DNA from: a virus
Reading direction: 5' to 3' (one strand)
Length of the DNA stretch: 23,729 nucleotides
Virus record (IMG/VR): IMGVR_UViG_3300027974_000156
Location: 1-23,729 of that record
The notes below the pieces were generated by a model that had not been told where the DNA came from, ran no database searches, and was given only the letters and a program-made list of their open reading frames with translations. Below are positions 15,579 to 21,425 of the stretch, piece after piece. The translations under genes and the position numbers were made by a program. How positions within the stretch are numbered: position 1 is the stretch's first letter; each line of letters starts with the position of its first letter.

Positions 15579-16570
15579 TGGCCGGACTATCACCTACCCC
15601 TAAGCAGCAGATTTTTGGCTCAGACGGCGCTCCGCTGGTCGGCGGGAAGATCTACACCTACCTTGCGGGCACATCTACACCGGCCACCACCTATACGGAT
15701 TTTGGGGCTGGCACGGCCAACACCAACCCCATCATCTTGGACTCTTTCGGCCAGGCCAACATCTGGCTGCTATCCAGCACCAGCTACAAGTTTGTGGTTA
15801 AGACCGCGACTGATGTGCTGTTGTACACGGTGGACAACATCTCCACGCCGCTGGACATTAGCGCGCTGGCGTCGCCGCCGCCTATCGGCAACACCACGCC
15901 GAACACCGGCGCTTTCACCACGTTGTCAGCATCTGGTGCGGTTACGCTGACCGGACTAGGCGCTATGAAGCTGAACGCTGGCACTACCGCAGAACGTCCA
16001 ACGCCGTCCAACGGCATGATCCGCTACAACACCAGCACGGCATTGTTTGAGGGCTACAAAGGCGGTGCATGGCAGAGCATTGGAACGGTCACATCGGTTG
16101 ACGCCACCGTGCCTGCGTTTTTAGCCGTAACTGGCAACCCCGTCACCACCAGCGGGACATTGGCAATTGCCTACTCAGGAACCGCGCTACCCGCAGCTAA
16201 CGGCGGCACTGGTTTGACTTCTGCCAGTACATCAGGCAACGTCCTGACTAGCAATGGAACAACTTGGGTCAGCAGCACCAACTTGGCGGTTGGCGTAGGC
16301 CAGACATGGCAGGACGTGTCTGGGTCTAGGGCTGCGGGTACAACTTACACCAATTCCACCGGCAAACCCATCATGGTCAATGTTTGGGGCGCGTCAGGCG
16401 AAAGCCGTAGTGCCACTTTGACAATTGGAAGCGTAGCTGTTGCATACACAGCTTTTAATGGCGCTGGTGGTGGAACCGCTACATTGTCCGGCATAGTGCC
16501 AAGCGGAACATCTTACGTTGTCACAGCAGGCGGCGCTTGGAGCGTAGCTGGTTGGGCTGAATTGCGTTAA
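15578..16570 (+). CDS. Second, short tail fibre / spike-like protein (330 aa)
   Basis: This gene encodes 330 residues with a mosaic layout. Residues 1-100 form a conserved attachment domain (LSPTPKQQIFGSDGAPLVGG, then KIYTYLAGTSTPATTYTDF and ILDSFGQANIWL), known at the N-terminus of many phage spikes and fibres. Residues 125-168 hold the AGTTAERPTPSNGMIRYN module with FEGYKGGAWQSIG. Residues 169-212 are a 44-residue repeat shared with the 1152-residue fibre. The C-terminal 90 residues (QTWQDVSGSRAAGTTYTNST, ending SVAGWAELR) form a compact binding-tip domain also found in unrelated phages. It lies apart from the main fibre cassette, between ejection and lysis genes. That suggests a second receptor-binding protein. 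Confidence 0.78.
   Translation: MAGLSPTPKQQIFGSDGAPLVGGKIYTYLAGTSTPATTYTDFGAGTANTNPIILDSFGQANIWLLSSTSYKFVVKTATDVLLYTVDNISTPLDISALASPPPIGNTTPNTGAFTTLSASGAVTLTGLGAMKLNAGTTAERPTPSNGMIRYNTSTALFEGYKGGAWQSIGTVTSVDATVPAFLAVTGNPVTTSGTLAIAYSGTALPAANGGTGLTSASTSGNVLTSNGTTWVSSTNLAVGVGQTWQDVSGSRAAGTTYTNSTGKPIMVNVWGASGESRSATLTIGSVAVAYTAFNGAGGGTATLSGIVPSGTSYVVTAGGAWSVAGWAELR
16082..16213 (+). repeat. Fibre module shared with the large fibre gene
   Basis: 132 bp, encoding residues 169-212 of the short fibre (GTVTSVDATVPAFLAV, later TTSGTLAI and YSGTALP). It aligns without gaps to 6280-6411 in the large fibre gene. At DNA level the two are clearly related but differ at many third positions. Confidence 0.75.
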
Positions 16571-16576
16571 ACCGAT

Positions 16577-16852
16577 GTGCGCTGGTTTATTCCTATCGTC
16601 TTACTGTCGTTCGTCTACGGCGCGACGGTCAAGCGCGAGTGCAGCGTCAGCGACTTCGTAAACATTGCGTACAGCACGCACAATCCAAAGGAAAGACATG
16701 ATCGCATTGTTGAATGGTTGGATGACTCGGGCCAGGTCTGCACTAAGGAGCAGTTGGTACTCATTTACACGAATCTGGCGCAAGTCTTAGGCGCAGCGGA
16801 TACCATGCGCGTCAGAACAAAGATTGATAGACTTTATGAACGAGCAAAATGA
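16577..16852 (+). CDS. Small exported or membrane-anchored protein (91 aa) at start of lysis block
   Basis: This gene encodes 91 residues from GTG 16577; an overlapping ATG at 16575 opens a different 28-codon frame and is rejected. The N-terminus MRWFIPIVLLSFVYGATVKR looks like a signal peptide or anchor, with possible cleavage after the GA pair. The rest is soluble and helical with two Cys (C23, C55) that could form a disulfide in the periplasm. No lipobox is apparent, so it is not an obvious o-spanin. It overlaps the following membrane protein by 17 bases and heads a string of small lysis-type genes. An envelope-related role is probable; the exact function is unknown. Confidence 0.6.
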   Translation: MRWFIPIVLLSFVYGATVKRECSVSDFVNIAYSTHNPKERHDRIVEWLDDSGQVCTKEQLVLIYTNLAQVLGAADTMRVRTKIDRLYERAK

Positions 16853-17075
16853 ATCTTGGTTAGCTAAGAACATCCAGCCGGTTACGGTTGCTTTCTTGTT
16901 GTTCTCCTACTTCTTCTTCGCGTTGTTGTCGGTCTTTAATCTAGAGACGCGGGGCGCGTATGTGGACTTGCTGGGTCAGGCCATGATCATTGTGATCACC
17001 GCCATCTTTGCGGGTAAAACGGCAGAGAAAATCGTAGACATCCGCACCAACAAAGGAACACCCAATGGCACTTGA
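16836..17075 (+). CDS. Two-helix membrane protein, holin-like (79 aa)
   Basis: This gene encodes 79 residues from ATG 16836; a TTG at 16824 would add four residues but lies deeper in the previous gene. Two hydrophobic helices are evident, at about 16-34 (VTVAFLLFSYFFFALLSVF) and 44-62 (around LGQAMIIVITAIFAG), separated by a polar loop. A lysine-rich C-terminus completes the topology of a small class II-type holin or antiholin. It precedes a GTA-type holin and overlaps it by 11 bases. It may modulate that holin. Two possible holin-like partners in one cluster is common in phages. The assignment rests on topology and context only. Confidence 0.65.
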   Translation: MNEQNESWLAKNIQPVTVAFLLFSYFFFALLSVFNLETRGAYVDLLGQAMIIVITAIFAGKTAEKIVDIRTNKGTPNGT

Positions 17076-17472
17076 TCCGGTCAGCGCACTTTTAGACATT
17101 GGCGGCAAGGTCATGGATCGGCTGTGGCCTGATCCCGCACAAGCTGCTGCCGCCAAGTTGGAATTGTTCAAGCTACAGCAAAGCGGCGAATTGGCAATGA
17201 TTGCCGGTCAATTGGACATCAACAAAGCAGAGGCCGCCAACCCTAGCGTGTTTGTCAGCGGATGGCGACCAGGCATCGGTTGGGTCTGCGGTGCAGGCTT
17301 TGCCGTGCAGTTTGTCGTTGGCCCGCTGGCTGAGTGGGGCGCAGCGGTCTACGGCCATCCAATCAAGTTTCCGCAGATGGACATGGGAACCATGATGCCA
17401 TTGCTGCTTGGAATGCTTGGCTTAGGCGGTATGCGTACCGCTGAAAAGATTAACGGGGTTGCTGCCAAATGA
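17065..17472 (+). CDS. Holin of the 3TM GTA-release type (135 aa)
   Basis: This gene encodes 135 residues. Proteins of the family 'holin of 3TMs, for gene-transfer release' (PF11351) make holes in the cytoplasmic membrane that let endolysin out. The hallmark is FVSGWRPGIGWVCG at residues 63-76, running into the first hydrophobic helix (70-88). A second hydrophobic segment lies at about 109-123 (TMMPLLLGMLGLGG). The N-terminal part is an amphipathic Ala/Leu/Gln-rich helix starting DPVSALLDIGGKVMDRLWPD, also typical. The start overlaps the previous gene by 11 bases, and the end overlaps the next by ATGA. The nearby M15 endolysin supports a lysis role. Confidence 0.82.
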   Translation: MALDPVSALLDIGGKVMDRLWPDPAQAAAAKLELFKLQQSGELAMIAGQLDINKAEAANPSVFVSGWRPGIGWVCGAGFAVQFVVGPLAEWGAAVYGHPIKFPQMDMGTMMPLLLGMLGLGGMRTAEKINGVAAK

Positions 17473-17699
17473 AAGCCAAGCTGACGTTTCTTGTGACCCT
17501 CATGGTCAGCTTCACCCTGTGCGTTGTGGTGATTGGCATGGTCGGGGTTTTGATGGCTGGCTTGTTTAACCCCCTTGTTGACAACGCCGAGATTTTCAAA
17601 CTCATTTCCCCCGCATTCCAAACCATTGTCGGTGGCTTCATTGGCTTACTGGCTGGCGTGAAGCTGTCTCATGGTGAAACAAATGAGGAGCCAAAATGA
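17469..17699 (+). CDS. Small two-helix membrane protein (76 aa) in lysis block
   Basis: This gene encodes 76 residues with a long first hydrophobic helix at 6-31 (LTFLVTLMVSFTLCVVVIGM and following) and a second at about 48-66 (PAFQTIVGGFIGLLAGVKL). The tail is short and acidic. I recall proteins of nearly the same sequence next to GTA-type holins in aquatic phages, usually unnamed. Topology suits an accessory holin or antiholin. It is joined by ATGA overlaps to the holin upstream and to the next gene, which points to coordinated translation. The function is inferred from context. Confidence 0.65.
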   Translation: MKAKLTFLVTLMVSFTLCVVVIGMVGVLMAGLFNPLVDNAEIFKLISPAFQTIVGGFIGLLAGVKLSHGETNEEPK

Positions 17700-17902
17700 T
17701 CTGGGTTCCCGTCATGTACATTTGTGTGCTGGAGAAGTGCGAATTCCTTCAGCAGCAAACCATCTACACCGACAGGGCGCTCTGCATCAAAACCATCAAC
17801 GAGAAGGTGGATTGGTACTTGCAAAACACGCACGCCCGCGCAGAAGGCACTTGCGTTGATGTTTACGTGGAGCTAAAAAGTGATCAATTCAAGAAATCTT
17901 GA
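17696..17902 (+). CDS. Small Cys-containing protein (68 aa) before endolysin
   Basis: This gene encodes 68 residues starting in an ATGA overlap. The N-terminus is apolar (MIWVPVMYICVLEKCEF), followed by a soluble, charged part. Four Cys are present (10, 15, 30, 53). They could bind a metal or form disulfides if the protein is exported, but no clear signal peptide or lipobox is visible. It overlaps the endolysin gene by 23 bases. Position suggests a lysis accessory, and the pattern is one I associate with unnamed conserved small phage proteins. Nothing shows its biochemical function. Confidence 0.55.
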   Translation: MIWVPVMYICVLEKCEFLQQQTIYTDRALCIKTINEKVDWYLQNTHARAEGTCVDVYVELKSDQFKKS

Positions 17903-18296
17903 CGACCTAGCGCCGCCCGTTAAGCAACGGGCGCAAGCGTTTGTGAAGGCAGCCAAGGCCAAGGGCATCGACCTGCTGGTAACGTCCACCTACCGCGACA
18001 GCGAAAGCCAAAACGCTCTTTACGCCCAAGGCCGCACAGCACCAGGCAACATCGTCACCCGAGCCAAGGCCGGTCAATCTTGGCACAACTGGCGCTGCGC
18101 CCTAGATGTTGTGCCGCTGGTCAACGGCAAGGCCATCTGGGATGACCAAGCCGTTTGGAAACAGATTGGTGAGATCGGCAAGGCTTGCGGCTTAGAGTGG
18201 GCTGGCGACTGGAAGACGTTCAAAGAGTACCCGCACTTCCAGTACACCGGCGGCTTAACGATTGCCCAACTCCAAGCTGGCGCAACGATCGTTTAG
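17880..18296 (+). CDS. Endolysin, M15-family L-alanyl-D-glutamate/D-Ala peptidase (138 aa)
   Basis: This gene encodes 138 residues, a single-domain zinc peptidase of the M15 type that cuts peptide cross-links in peptidoglycan. The substrate loop reads TSTYRDSESQNALYAQGRT. The zinc motif SWHNWRCALD gives His69 and Asp76, and EYPHFQ gives His119 with Glu116 as catalytic base. Many phage relatives (T5 endolysin) have Asp at that base position, while VanX-type enzymes have Glu. Spacing of three residues to the second His is conserved. No signal peptide or SAR helix is present, so release needs the holin upstream. Start is GTG 17880 with GGAG at 17869-17872. Its last 42 bases are also coding on the minus strand. 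Confidence 0.88.
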   Translation: MINSRNLDDLAPPVKQRAQAFVKAAKAKGIDLLVTSTYRDSESQNALYAQGRTAPGNIVTRAKAGQSWHNWRCALDVVPLVNGKAIWDDQAVWKQIGEIGKACGLEWAGDWKTFKEYPHFQYTGGLTIAQLQAGATIV

Positions 18297-18434
18297 CTTG
18301 CGTAGTTCGACCATTGCATCCTTGAAGTTTGCGGTGGCTTGTTCCAGCGCGTCCTGCTGCTCCCTCATTCGGGTGTAGGCTTCTTCCGCAAACTTGGCAA
18401 GGTTTTCGTGGCTCCATGCGGCGAAGTTGGGCAT
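18255..18434 (-). CDS. Small helical conserved phage protein (59 aa), last of minus operon
   Basis: This gene encodes 59 residues from ATG 18434; an in-frame GTG at 18476 would add 14 poor-looking residues. The sequence MPNFAAWSHENLAKFAEEAY and then EQQDALEQATANFKDAMVEL is a continuous amphipathic helix pair. I recall it as a widespread small early protein of environmental phages, function unknown. It is the promoter-distal gene of the leftward chain. Its start lies 70 bases inside the zinc-ribbon frame, and its end overlaps the endolysin gene on the other strand by 42 bases. A weak GGAA precedes the ATG. Confidence 0.65.
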   Translation of the reverse strand: MPNFAAWSHENLAKFAEEAYTRMREQQDALEQATANFKDAMVELRKLNDRCASLELGNR

Positions 18435-18559
18435 TTGACTGATTCCATAGTTGAAAAGCGGTGCGTATTGGCGCACTCATAGCGCCGGTAGACTTGGTTG
18501 TCGTATTTGTGCCTGGTCTCTAGCACGCGAGTCCACGCGTTGCAAGTGGGGCAAATCAT
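18365..18559 (-). CDS. Zinc-ribbon protein, NrdR-like finger (64 aa)
   Basis: This gene encodes 64 residues. The first 40 are a zinc ribbon: Cys3-x2-Cys6, then an Arg-rich loop (RVLETRHKYDNQVYRRYEC) and Cys29-x3-His33 followed by RFSTME. The layout resembles the N-terminal finger of NrdR-type regulators, with His in place of the last Cys. A DNA- or RNA-binding regulatory role is likely but not shown. Residues after about 42 (CPTSPHGATKTLPSLRKK) look like chance translation, because this stretch overlaps the next gene in another frame. The start overlaps the upstream stop as ATGA, with AGGGGGAG just ahead. Confidence 0.65.
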   Translation of the reverse strand: MICPTCNAWTRVLETRHKYDNQVYRRYECANTHRFSTMESVKCPTSPHGATKTLPSLRKKPTPE

Positions 18560-18906
18560 GGCTCCCCCTGTGGCGGTGTGCAGGTGTGGATGACAGTCTT
18601 GTCGGCTGTGCGCTTACCGCAGCGTTCGCAGAAGTTCCACTCGCGCCCGGCCAGCGCTGCTTGCTTGCCATCGTGATAACCGCTTTGATAGACAATGGTC
18701 AGAGCATCAGGCTCCTGCGCTGGCTGTGCATTCATCCATTCACTAGGGTGCAGTTTTGGTATATAGCCATATCGCTCACCTACCTTGCGCTCTTCAGCGG
18801 CAATAAACTTGTCCGCAGCCATCTTGCGCTTAGCTGGGAAGCCACCGCCCCACGCACCCTGCCGCTTGGCAAGGTCGTCAAACGCTTCGTCTTCAGGTGT
18901 TTTCAT
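18556..18906 (-). CDS. Hypothetical early protein with C-terminal zinc-knuckle (116 aa)
   Basis: This gene encodes 116 residues. The N-terminal half is charged and helical (PEDEAFDDLAKRQGAWGGGF). Midway comes SGYHDGKQAALAGREWN, a GxxxGxxxA-type helix common in unnamed phage early proteins. A C-terminal metal site follows: Cys93-x2-Cys96 and His107-x-Cys109 (CERCGKRTADKTVIHTC). It probably binds nucleic acid or a protein partner through this knuckle, by inference. The ATG has a strong AAGGAG seven bases upstream. It overlaps the gene before by 14 bases and the zinc-ribbon gene after by 4 bases. Confidence 0.7.
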   Translation of the reverse strand: MKTPEDEAFDDLAKRQGAWGGGFPAKRKMAADKFIAAEERKVGERYGYIPKLHPSEWMNAQPAQEPDALTIVYQSGYHDGKQAALAGREWNFCERCGKRTADKTVIHTCTPPQGEP

Positions 18907-19120
18907 TTGCTTGCTCCTTTAGGTCATTTGGCAGCACCACAGTAGTGAGCATTACCCTGTTCCCGTCGACTATCAACGCAGCAACGGTAATCGCGGCTAA
19001 GTTTTTGCCATATATTTTCTTCAACGCATCCCACACTTTTTGCGCTTCAGTTTTCATAAGACCCTCATAAATAAAAAGATCATCAGCACCGTGAACCACG
19101 GCCTGATGTTCGGTTGTCAC
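18893..19120 (-). CDS. Small hypothetical protein (75 aa, or 54 from inner start)
   Basis: Two starts are possible. GTG 19120 overlaps the upstream stop as GTGA, which matches the coupling seen at nearly every other junction in this chain. It gives 75 residues. ATG 19057 has a good GAGG six bases upstream and gives 54 residues starting MKTEAQKVWDALKKIYGKNL. The shared part then reads AAITVAALIVDGNRVMLTTV, a short beta-rich stretch, and ends in a charged tail. The outer start is reported because it leaves no gap, but the inner one may be used as well. No family is recognised. Confidence 0.55.
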   Translation of the reverse strand: MTTEHQAVVHGADDLFIYEGLMKTEAQKVWDALKKIYGKNLAAITVAALIVDGNRVMLTTVVLPNDLKEQANENT

Positions 19121-19335
19121 ACCGGTTCTACATTTAACTCATAAAGCATATATTGCTCATACATCCTTAACAAAGTGCTGCGGTCTATAAAACAATTACG
19201 AACTACTGCCAGTTCAAGAATGTCTTTCGCAAATGCAGCCATTGCTTCTTTGTGGTGCTTGTCGTCTTCGTCATACTCGGACACCAGCTTGGCGCTCCAC
19301 TTCAGGTCATCGCCTGTTCTGCGTAATACTCTCAT
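19117..19335 (-). CDS. Small helical hypothetical protein (72 aa)
   Basis: This gene encodes 72 residues from ATG 19335, which overlaps the upstream stop as ATGA and has GGGAG eight bases before it; an ATG five codons upstream is poorly placed. The protein is charged and helical, with an acidic stretch EYDEDDKHHKEAMAAF and an aromatic C-terminal helix (RMYEQYMLYELNVEPV). No motif for enzyme activity or DNA binding was seen. It is one member of a leftward early gene chain and, like its neighbours, may be a host-takeover or regulatory protein. That is context, not evidence. Confidence 0.6.
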   Translation of the reverse strand: MRVLRRTGDDLKWSAKLVSEYDEDDKHHKEAMAAFAKDILELAVVRNCFIDRSTLLRMYEQYMLYELNVEPV

Positions 19336-19460
19336 GCTACAAACTCCCATACAACAAAGCCAACGGTGACCACAAGCAAAACAATAAAGCCCACGCCGAT
19401 GATGGTCTTCACCGCGTCAATGAAGAAGTCCCCGCCGCTATCGGTATCGTCGTTGTTCAT
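19332..19460 (-). CDS. Very small membrane protein (42 aa)
   Basis: This gene encodes 42 residues from ATG 19460, with GGAG eight bases upstream. The frame is open further, to 19727, but the upstream part is out-of-frame translation of other genes. An acidic N-terminus (MNNDDTDSGGDFF) is followed by one hydrophobic helix at about 17-39 (TIIGVGFIVLLVVTVGFVVW). This is a plain single-pass membrane protein with the N-terminus probably outside or in the periplasm by charge. ATGA overlaps connect it at both ends. It and the gene before it are a pair of tiny membrane proteins with unknown role. Confidence 0.6.
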   Translation of the reverse strand: MNNDDTDSGGDFFIDAVKTIIGVGFIVLLVVTVGFVVWEFVA

Positions 19461-19594
19461 TTGCAAGTCTCCGTGAACACCGCCAGCACGCTGTCGCATG
19501 GTGGGCAATAGGTGGCGTAGCCAACCCAGAAAAACGCGGCCATCATCACAGACCACGCGCCGATCAGGGCGAAAATGGTTTCGATCAGTCTCAT
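19457..19594 (-). CDS. Very small membrane protein with three Cys (45 aa)
   Basis: This gene encodes 45 residues, below usual gene-finder cut-offs. ATG 19594 has a strong AGGAG seven bases upstream and overlaps the previous stop as ATGA. It ends in an ATGA overlap with the following 42-residue gene. The protein starts MRLIETIFALIGAWSVMMAA, a hydrophobic helix continuing through FFWVGY, and then has the motif CPPC (residues 30-33) and one more Cys near the end. CPPC resembles a thioredoxin-type redox pair, but in a peptide this short it may be chance. Overlaps on both sides and a consensus ribosome site argue strongly that it is translated. Confidence 0.6.
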   Translation of the reverse strand: MRLIETIFALIGAWSVMMAAFFWVGYATYCPPCDSVLAVFTETCK

Positions 19595-19803
19595 TTGAAT
19601 GCTCCTGGTTTATAGCGTTGGACGTAGGACTTGTGGGGCGCGCCGATTGGCTCATGGTAGAACCGGCGCTGGCCCAGTTCAGATTCACGCCAAAAGGCGT
19701 CGGGGTTTTCCCGCTGTAGTGAGTCAACTACGTTGTGGACGTAGTCGCCACCAAATATGGCCGCAGAGCGTAGCTGGCGGCGCTGGCTGTCTGTGAGTTT
19801 CAT
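19591..19803 (-). CDS. Small basic conserved hypothetical protein (70 aa)
   Basis: This gene encodes 70 residues, basic and rich in Arg, Gln and aromatic residues. It opens MKLTDSQRRQLRSAAIFGGD and continues VVDSLQRENPDAFWRESELG and RRFYHEPIGAPHKSYVQRY. The pattern suggests a compact nucleic-acid- or protein-binding domain; I do not recognise a named family. ATG 19803 overlaps the upstream stop as ATGA, with GAGAGG some ten bases before it. The end overlaps the 45-residue gene as ATGA. Confidence 0.62.
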   Translation of the reverse strand: MKLTDSQRRQLRSAAIFGGDYVHNVVDSLQRENPDAFWRESELGQRRFYHEPIGAPHKSYVQRYKPGAFK

Positions 19804-19991
19804 ACCTGTCGTGCCTCTCGTAAAATTTCAATACGTTCCCGCGTAGTCCGCAGGCTGCTGTACCGCTGGTGCAGACGCTCCAGCATAGATACTCGTTTAT
19901 GCGTAGACCGTTCCTCATCTAGCATTTGCAGCACCTCATCCTCGGACAAGGTGTGCAGGTAGTCATTTACGCTTCGCCATGTAGATTTCAA
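19800..19991 (-). CDS. Small helical conserved phage protein (63 aa), TTG start
   Basis: This gene encodes 63 residues. The start codon is TTG at 19991: GGAG at 20002-19999 lies seven bases ahead, and no ATG before residue 23 fits. The sequence KSTWRSVNDYLHTLSEDEVL and then RVSMLERLHQRYSSLRTTRE is helical and charged, and its LERLHQRYSSLRTTRERIEI pattern recalls a family of unnamed small early proteins in environmental phages. It overlaps the upstream 52-residue gene by 29 bases and the next by ATGA. The rare start codon could keep expression low. The function is unknown. Confidence 0.65.
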   Translation of the reverse strand: MKSTWRSVNDYLHTLSEDEVLQMLDEERSTHKRVSMLERLHQRYSSLRTTRERIEILREARQV

Positions 19992-20121
19992 TTCTGTTCT
20001 CCAGTTTGGTGATGAGATCGCAGCAACGGTCGTACGCCTTGTAGGCGGCGTTGACGTTGCGCGCGCGGACTTTCAGTTCGGCCTTGGCCGCCTTGAGTTG
20101 GGCTTTGAGTTTTTCTAGCAT
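19963..20121 (-). CDS. Very small coiled-coil protein (52 aa)
   Basis: This gene encodes 52 residues, too short for common length cut-offs. ATG 20121 overlaps the helicase stop by 7 bases. The sequence MLEKLKAQLKAAKAELKVRA begins a heptad-type helix that continues through AYKAYDRCCDLITKLENRIE to a lysine-rich end; a coiled coil is very likely. There is no strong Shine-Dalgarno, so translation would depend on the helicase gene. It fills what would otherwise be a gene-free gap between the helicase and the next small gene, and it keeps the overlap chain unbroken. Confidence 0.6.
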   Translation of the reverse strand: MLEKLKAQLKAAKAELKVRARNVNAAYKAYDRCCDLITKLENRIEIYMAKRK

Positions 20122-21425
20122 TTCAGTTCATCCATAGCAATATCAGAGATTGAGCGCTTGTCGTGCAGCGCGGCCCAGATGCGCTCATCCACGGTCTTGT
20201 TACTTAACATAACGTAGCACCACACGTCATGCCGCTGGCCGCTACGGTGCAGCCGCCCGATGGTCTGCTCGTACAGTTCGAGCGACCAGGGCAGGGACAG
20301 GAATACGATCCGGCAGCCGCCGTGCTGAAGGTTGAGGCCGTGGCCTGCCGACTTCGGATGGACAAGTAGCAGTTCAATACGGCCTGCGTTCCAACGCTCA
20401 ATAGCCCGGTCGTCGTCCAGCGTCTGGGCGGCGGGATACCGGCGTCGGAGTTCGGCAAGCTCCTCTTGATAGTTGTAGGCGATGATCGTATTCGCACGCT
20501 GGTTCTCCTCAAGTAATTCATGCAGCCGGTCAAACTTGGCCGTGTCAAACCACACTGGCGTCTGGACTGTGATCCACTTGCCGGGTATGTGCGACGGCGT
20601 CTGCGTCGTGTTGTACGCAAACCCGCTGGCCAACTGTTGCAGCTTGCCTGTGGCCACTGCGGCGTTGACCGCCGTGATGCCCTCCAGCACAAAGTCTTTC
20701 TTCATGATCTCGTAAGGCTTGCGGTCGTACAGGTCGCAGCGCACCTCGACGGTGTGCAATGGCGGGAGTCGGTCGCTATATTCACCAGCGTCCAAGACGA
20801 AAGTGGCGGGCTTTATCACGGCCATAACTTTTTCCAAACTGCCCTTGCGCGGCATCCACTCGCCGAAGTCGGGGTTGATCAGGACAAAATACTGCTGCAT
20901 GAACGCACCCTTGCTGCGCCCCAGCAGCGCCTGATCGACGACCTTGCACTGACCGAATACGTCCTCCAAGCCGTTGCTGGTGAACGAGCCGGTCAGCCCC
21001 CACCGGATGGTGATGGGCGTCAGAAATTTCAGCAGTTCCTTGAAGCGCTTGCCGCTAGGGTTCTTGAGCCGCGTCAGTTCGTCAAACACCACCGCGTCAA
21101 AGTCGCCCTCGGGCAGATTCTCGTAGTTGGTCACCACCACTTGGGCGTCAGATGCAAACGCCGCCTTGCGCTGCTTGGCCGTGCCCACGGCTGCGGCCAG
21201 CGTGACGCCAGGAGCCCACTTGGGCTGCTCGACCGGCCAGACACTAACGGCCACCCGCTTGGGGGCCAGCACGAGGAAGCGCTTGGCGTGGCCAACTTGC
21301 AGCATATCCTGCATGGCCGTGAGCGTGATGGCCGTCTTGCCCGCGCCCACAGGGGCGAGGATCATCGCCCTGTCGCGCTCGAACAGGAAGTCAGCCGCCT
21401 GCTCTTGGTAGGGTCTAAGTTTCAC
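20115..21425 (-). CDS. SNF2-like DNA helicase / translocase (436 aa)
   Basis: This gene encodes 436 residues, a superfamily 2 ATPase of the SNF2 type, short because it has only the two motor lobes. Motifs in order are RPYQ (4-7), Walker A APVGAGKT (24-31), DELT (115-118) in place of DEAH-type motif II, GLTGSF (motif III, 143-148), SAGHGLNLQ (motif V, about 359-367) and EQTIGRLHRSGQ (motif VI, 386-397). In phage replication modules such proteins occur beside VRR-NUC nucleases and probably move on or remodel DNA or replication intermediates. Start is GTG 21425 in a GTGA overlap with the upstream gene. The large open frame opposite it (20520-21488, plus strand) is a shadow. Confidence 0.88.
   Translation of the reverse strand: MKLRPYQEQAADFLFERDRAMILAPVGAGKTAITLTAMQDMLQVGHAKRFLVLAPKRVAVSVWPVEQPKWAPGVTLAAAVGTAKQRKAAFASDAQVVVTNYENLPEGDFDAVVFDELTRLKNPSGKRFKELLKFLTPITIRWGLTGSFTSNGLEDVFGQCKVVDQALLGRSKGAFMQQYFVLINPDFGEWMPRKGSLEKVMAVIKPATFVLDAGEYSDRLPPLHTVEVRCDLYDRKPYEIMKKDFVLEGITAVNAAVATGKLQQLASGFAYNTTQTPSHIPGKWITVQTPVWFDTAKFDRLHELLEENQRANTIIAYNYQEELAELRRRYPAAQTLDDDRAIERWNAGRIELLLVHPKSAGHGLNLQHGGCRIVFLSLPWSLELYEQTIGRLHRSGQRHDVWCYVMLSNKTVDERIWAALHDKRSISDIAMDELKC

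Noticed and set aside
16575-16661. ATG at 16575 as a start two bases before the GTG
   Set aside because: It opens a 28-codon frame with no plausible protein, while GTG 16577 gives a 91-residue protein with a signal-type N-terminus.
19332-19727. 131-codon reading of the 42-residue membrane protein's frame
   Set aside because: The first 89 codons overlap two coupled genes in other frames and look like chance sequence; ATG 19460 has GGAG and the right overlap.
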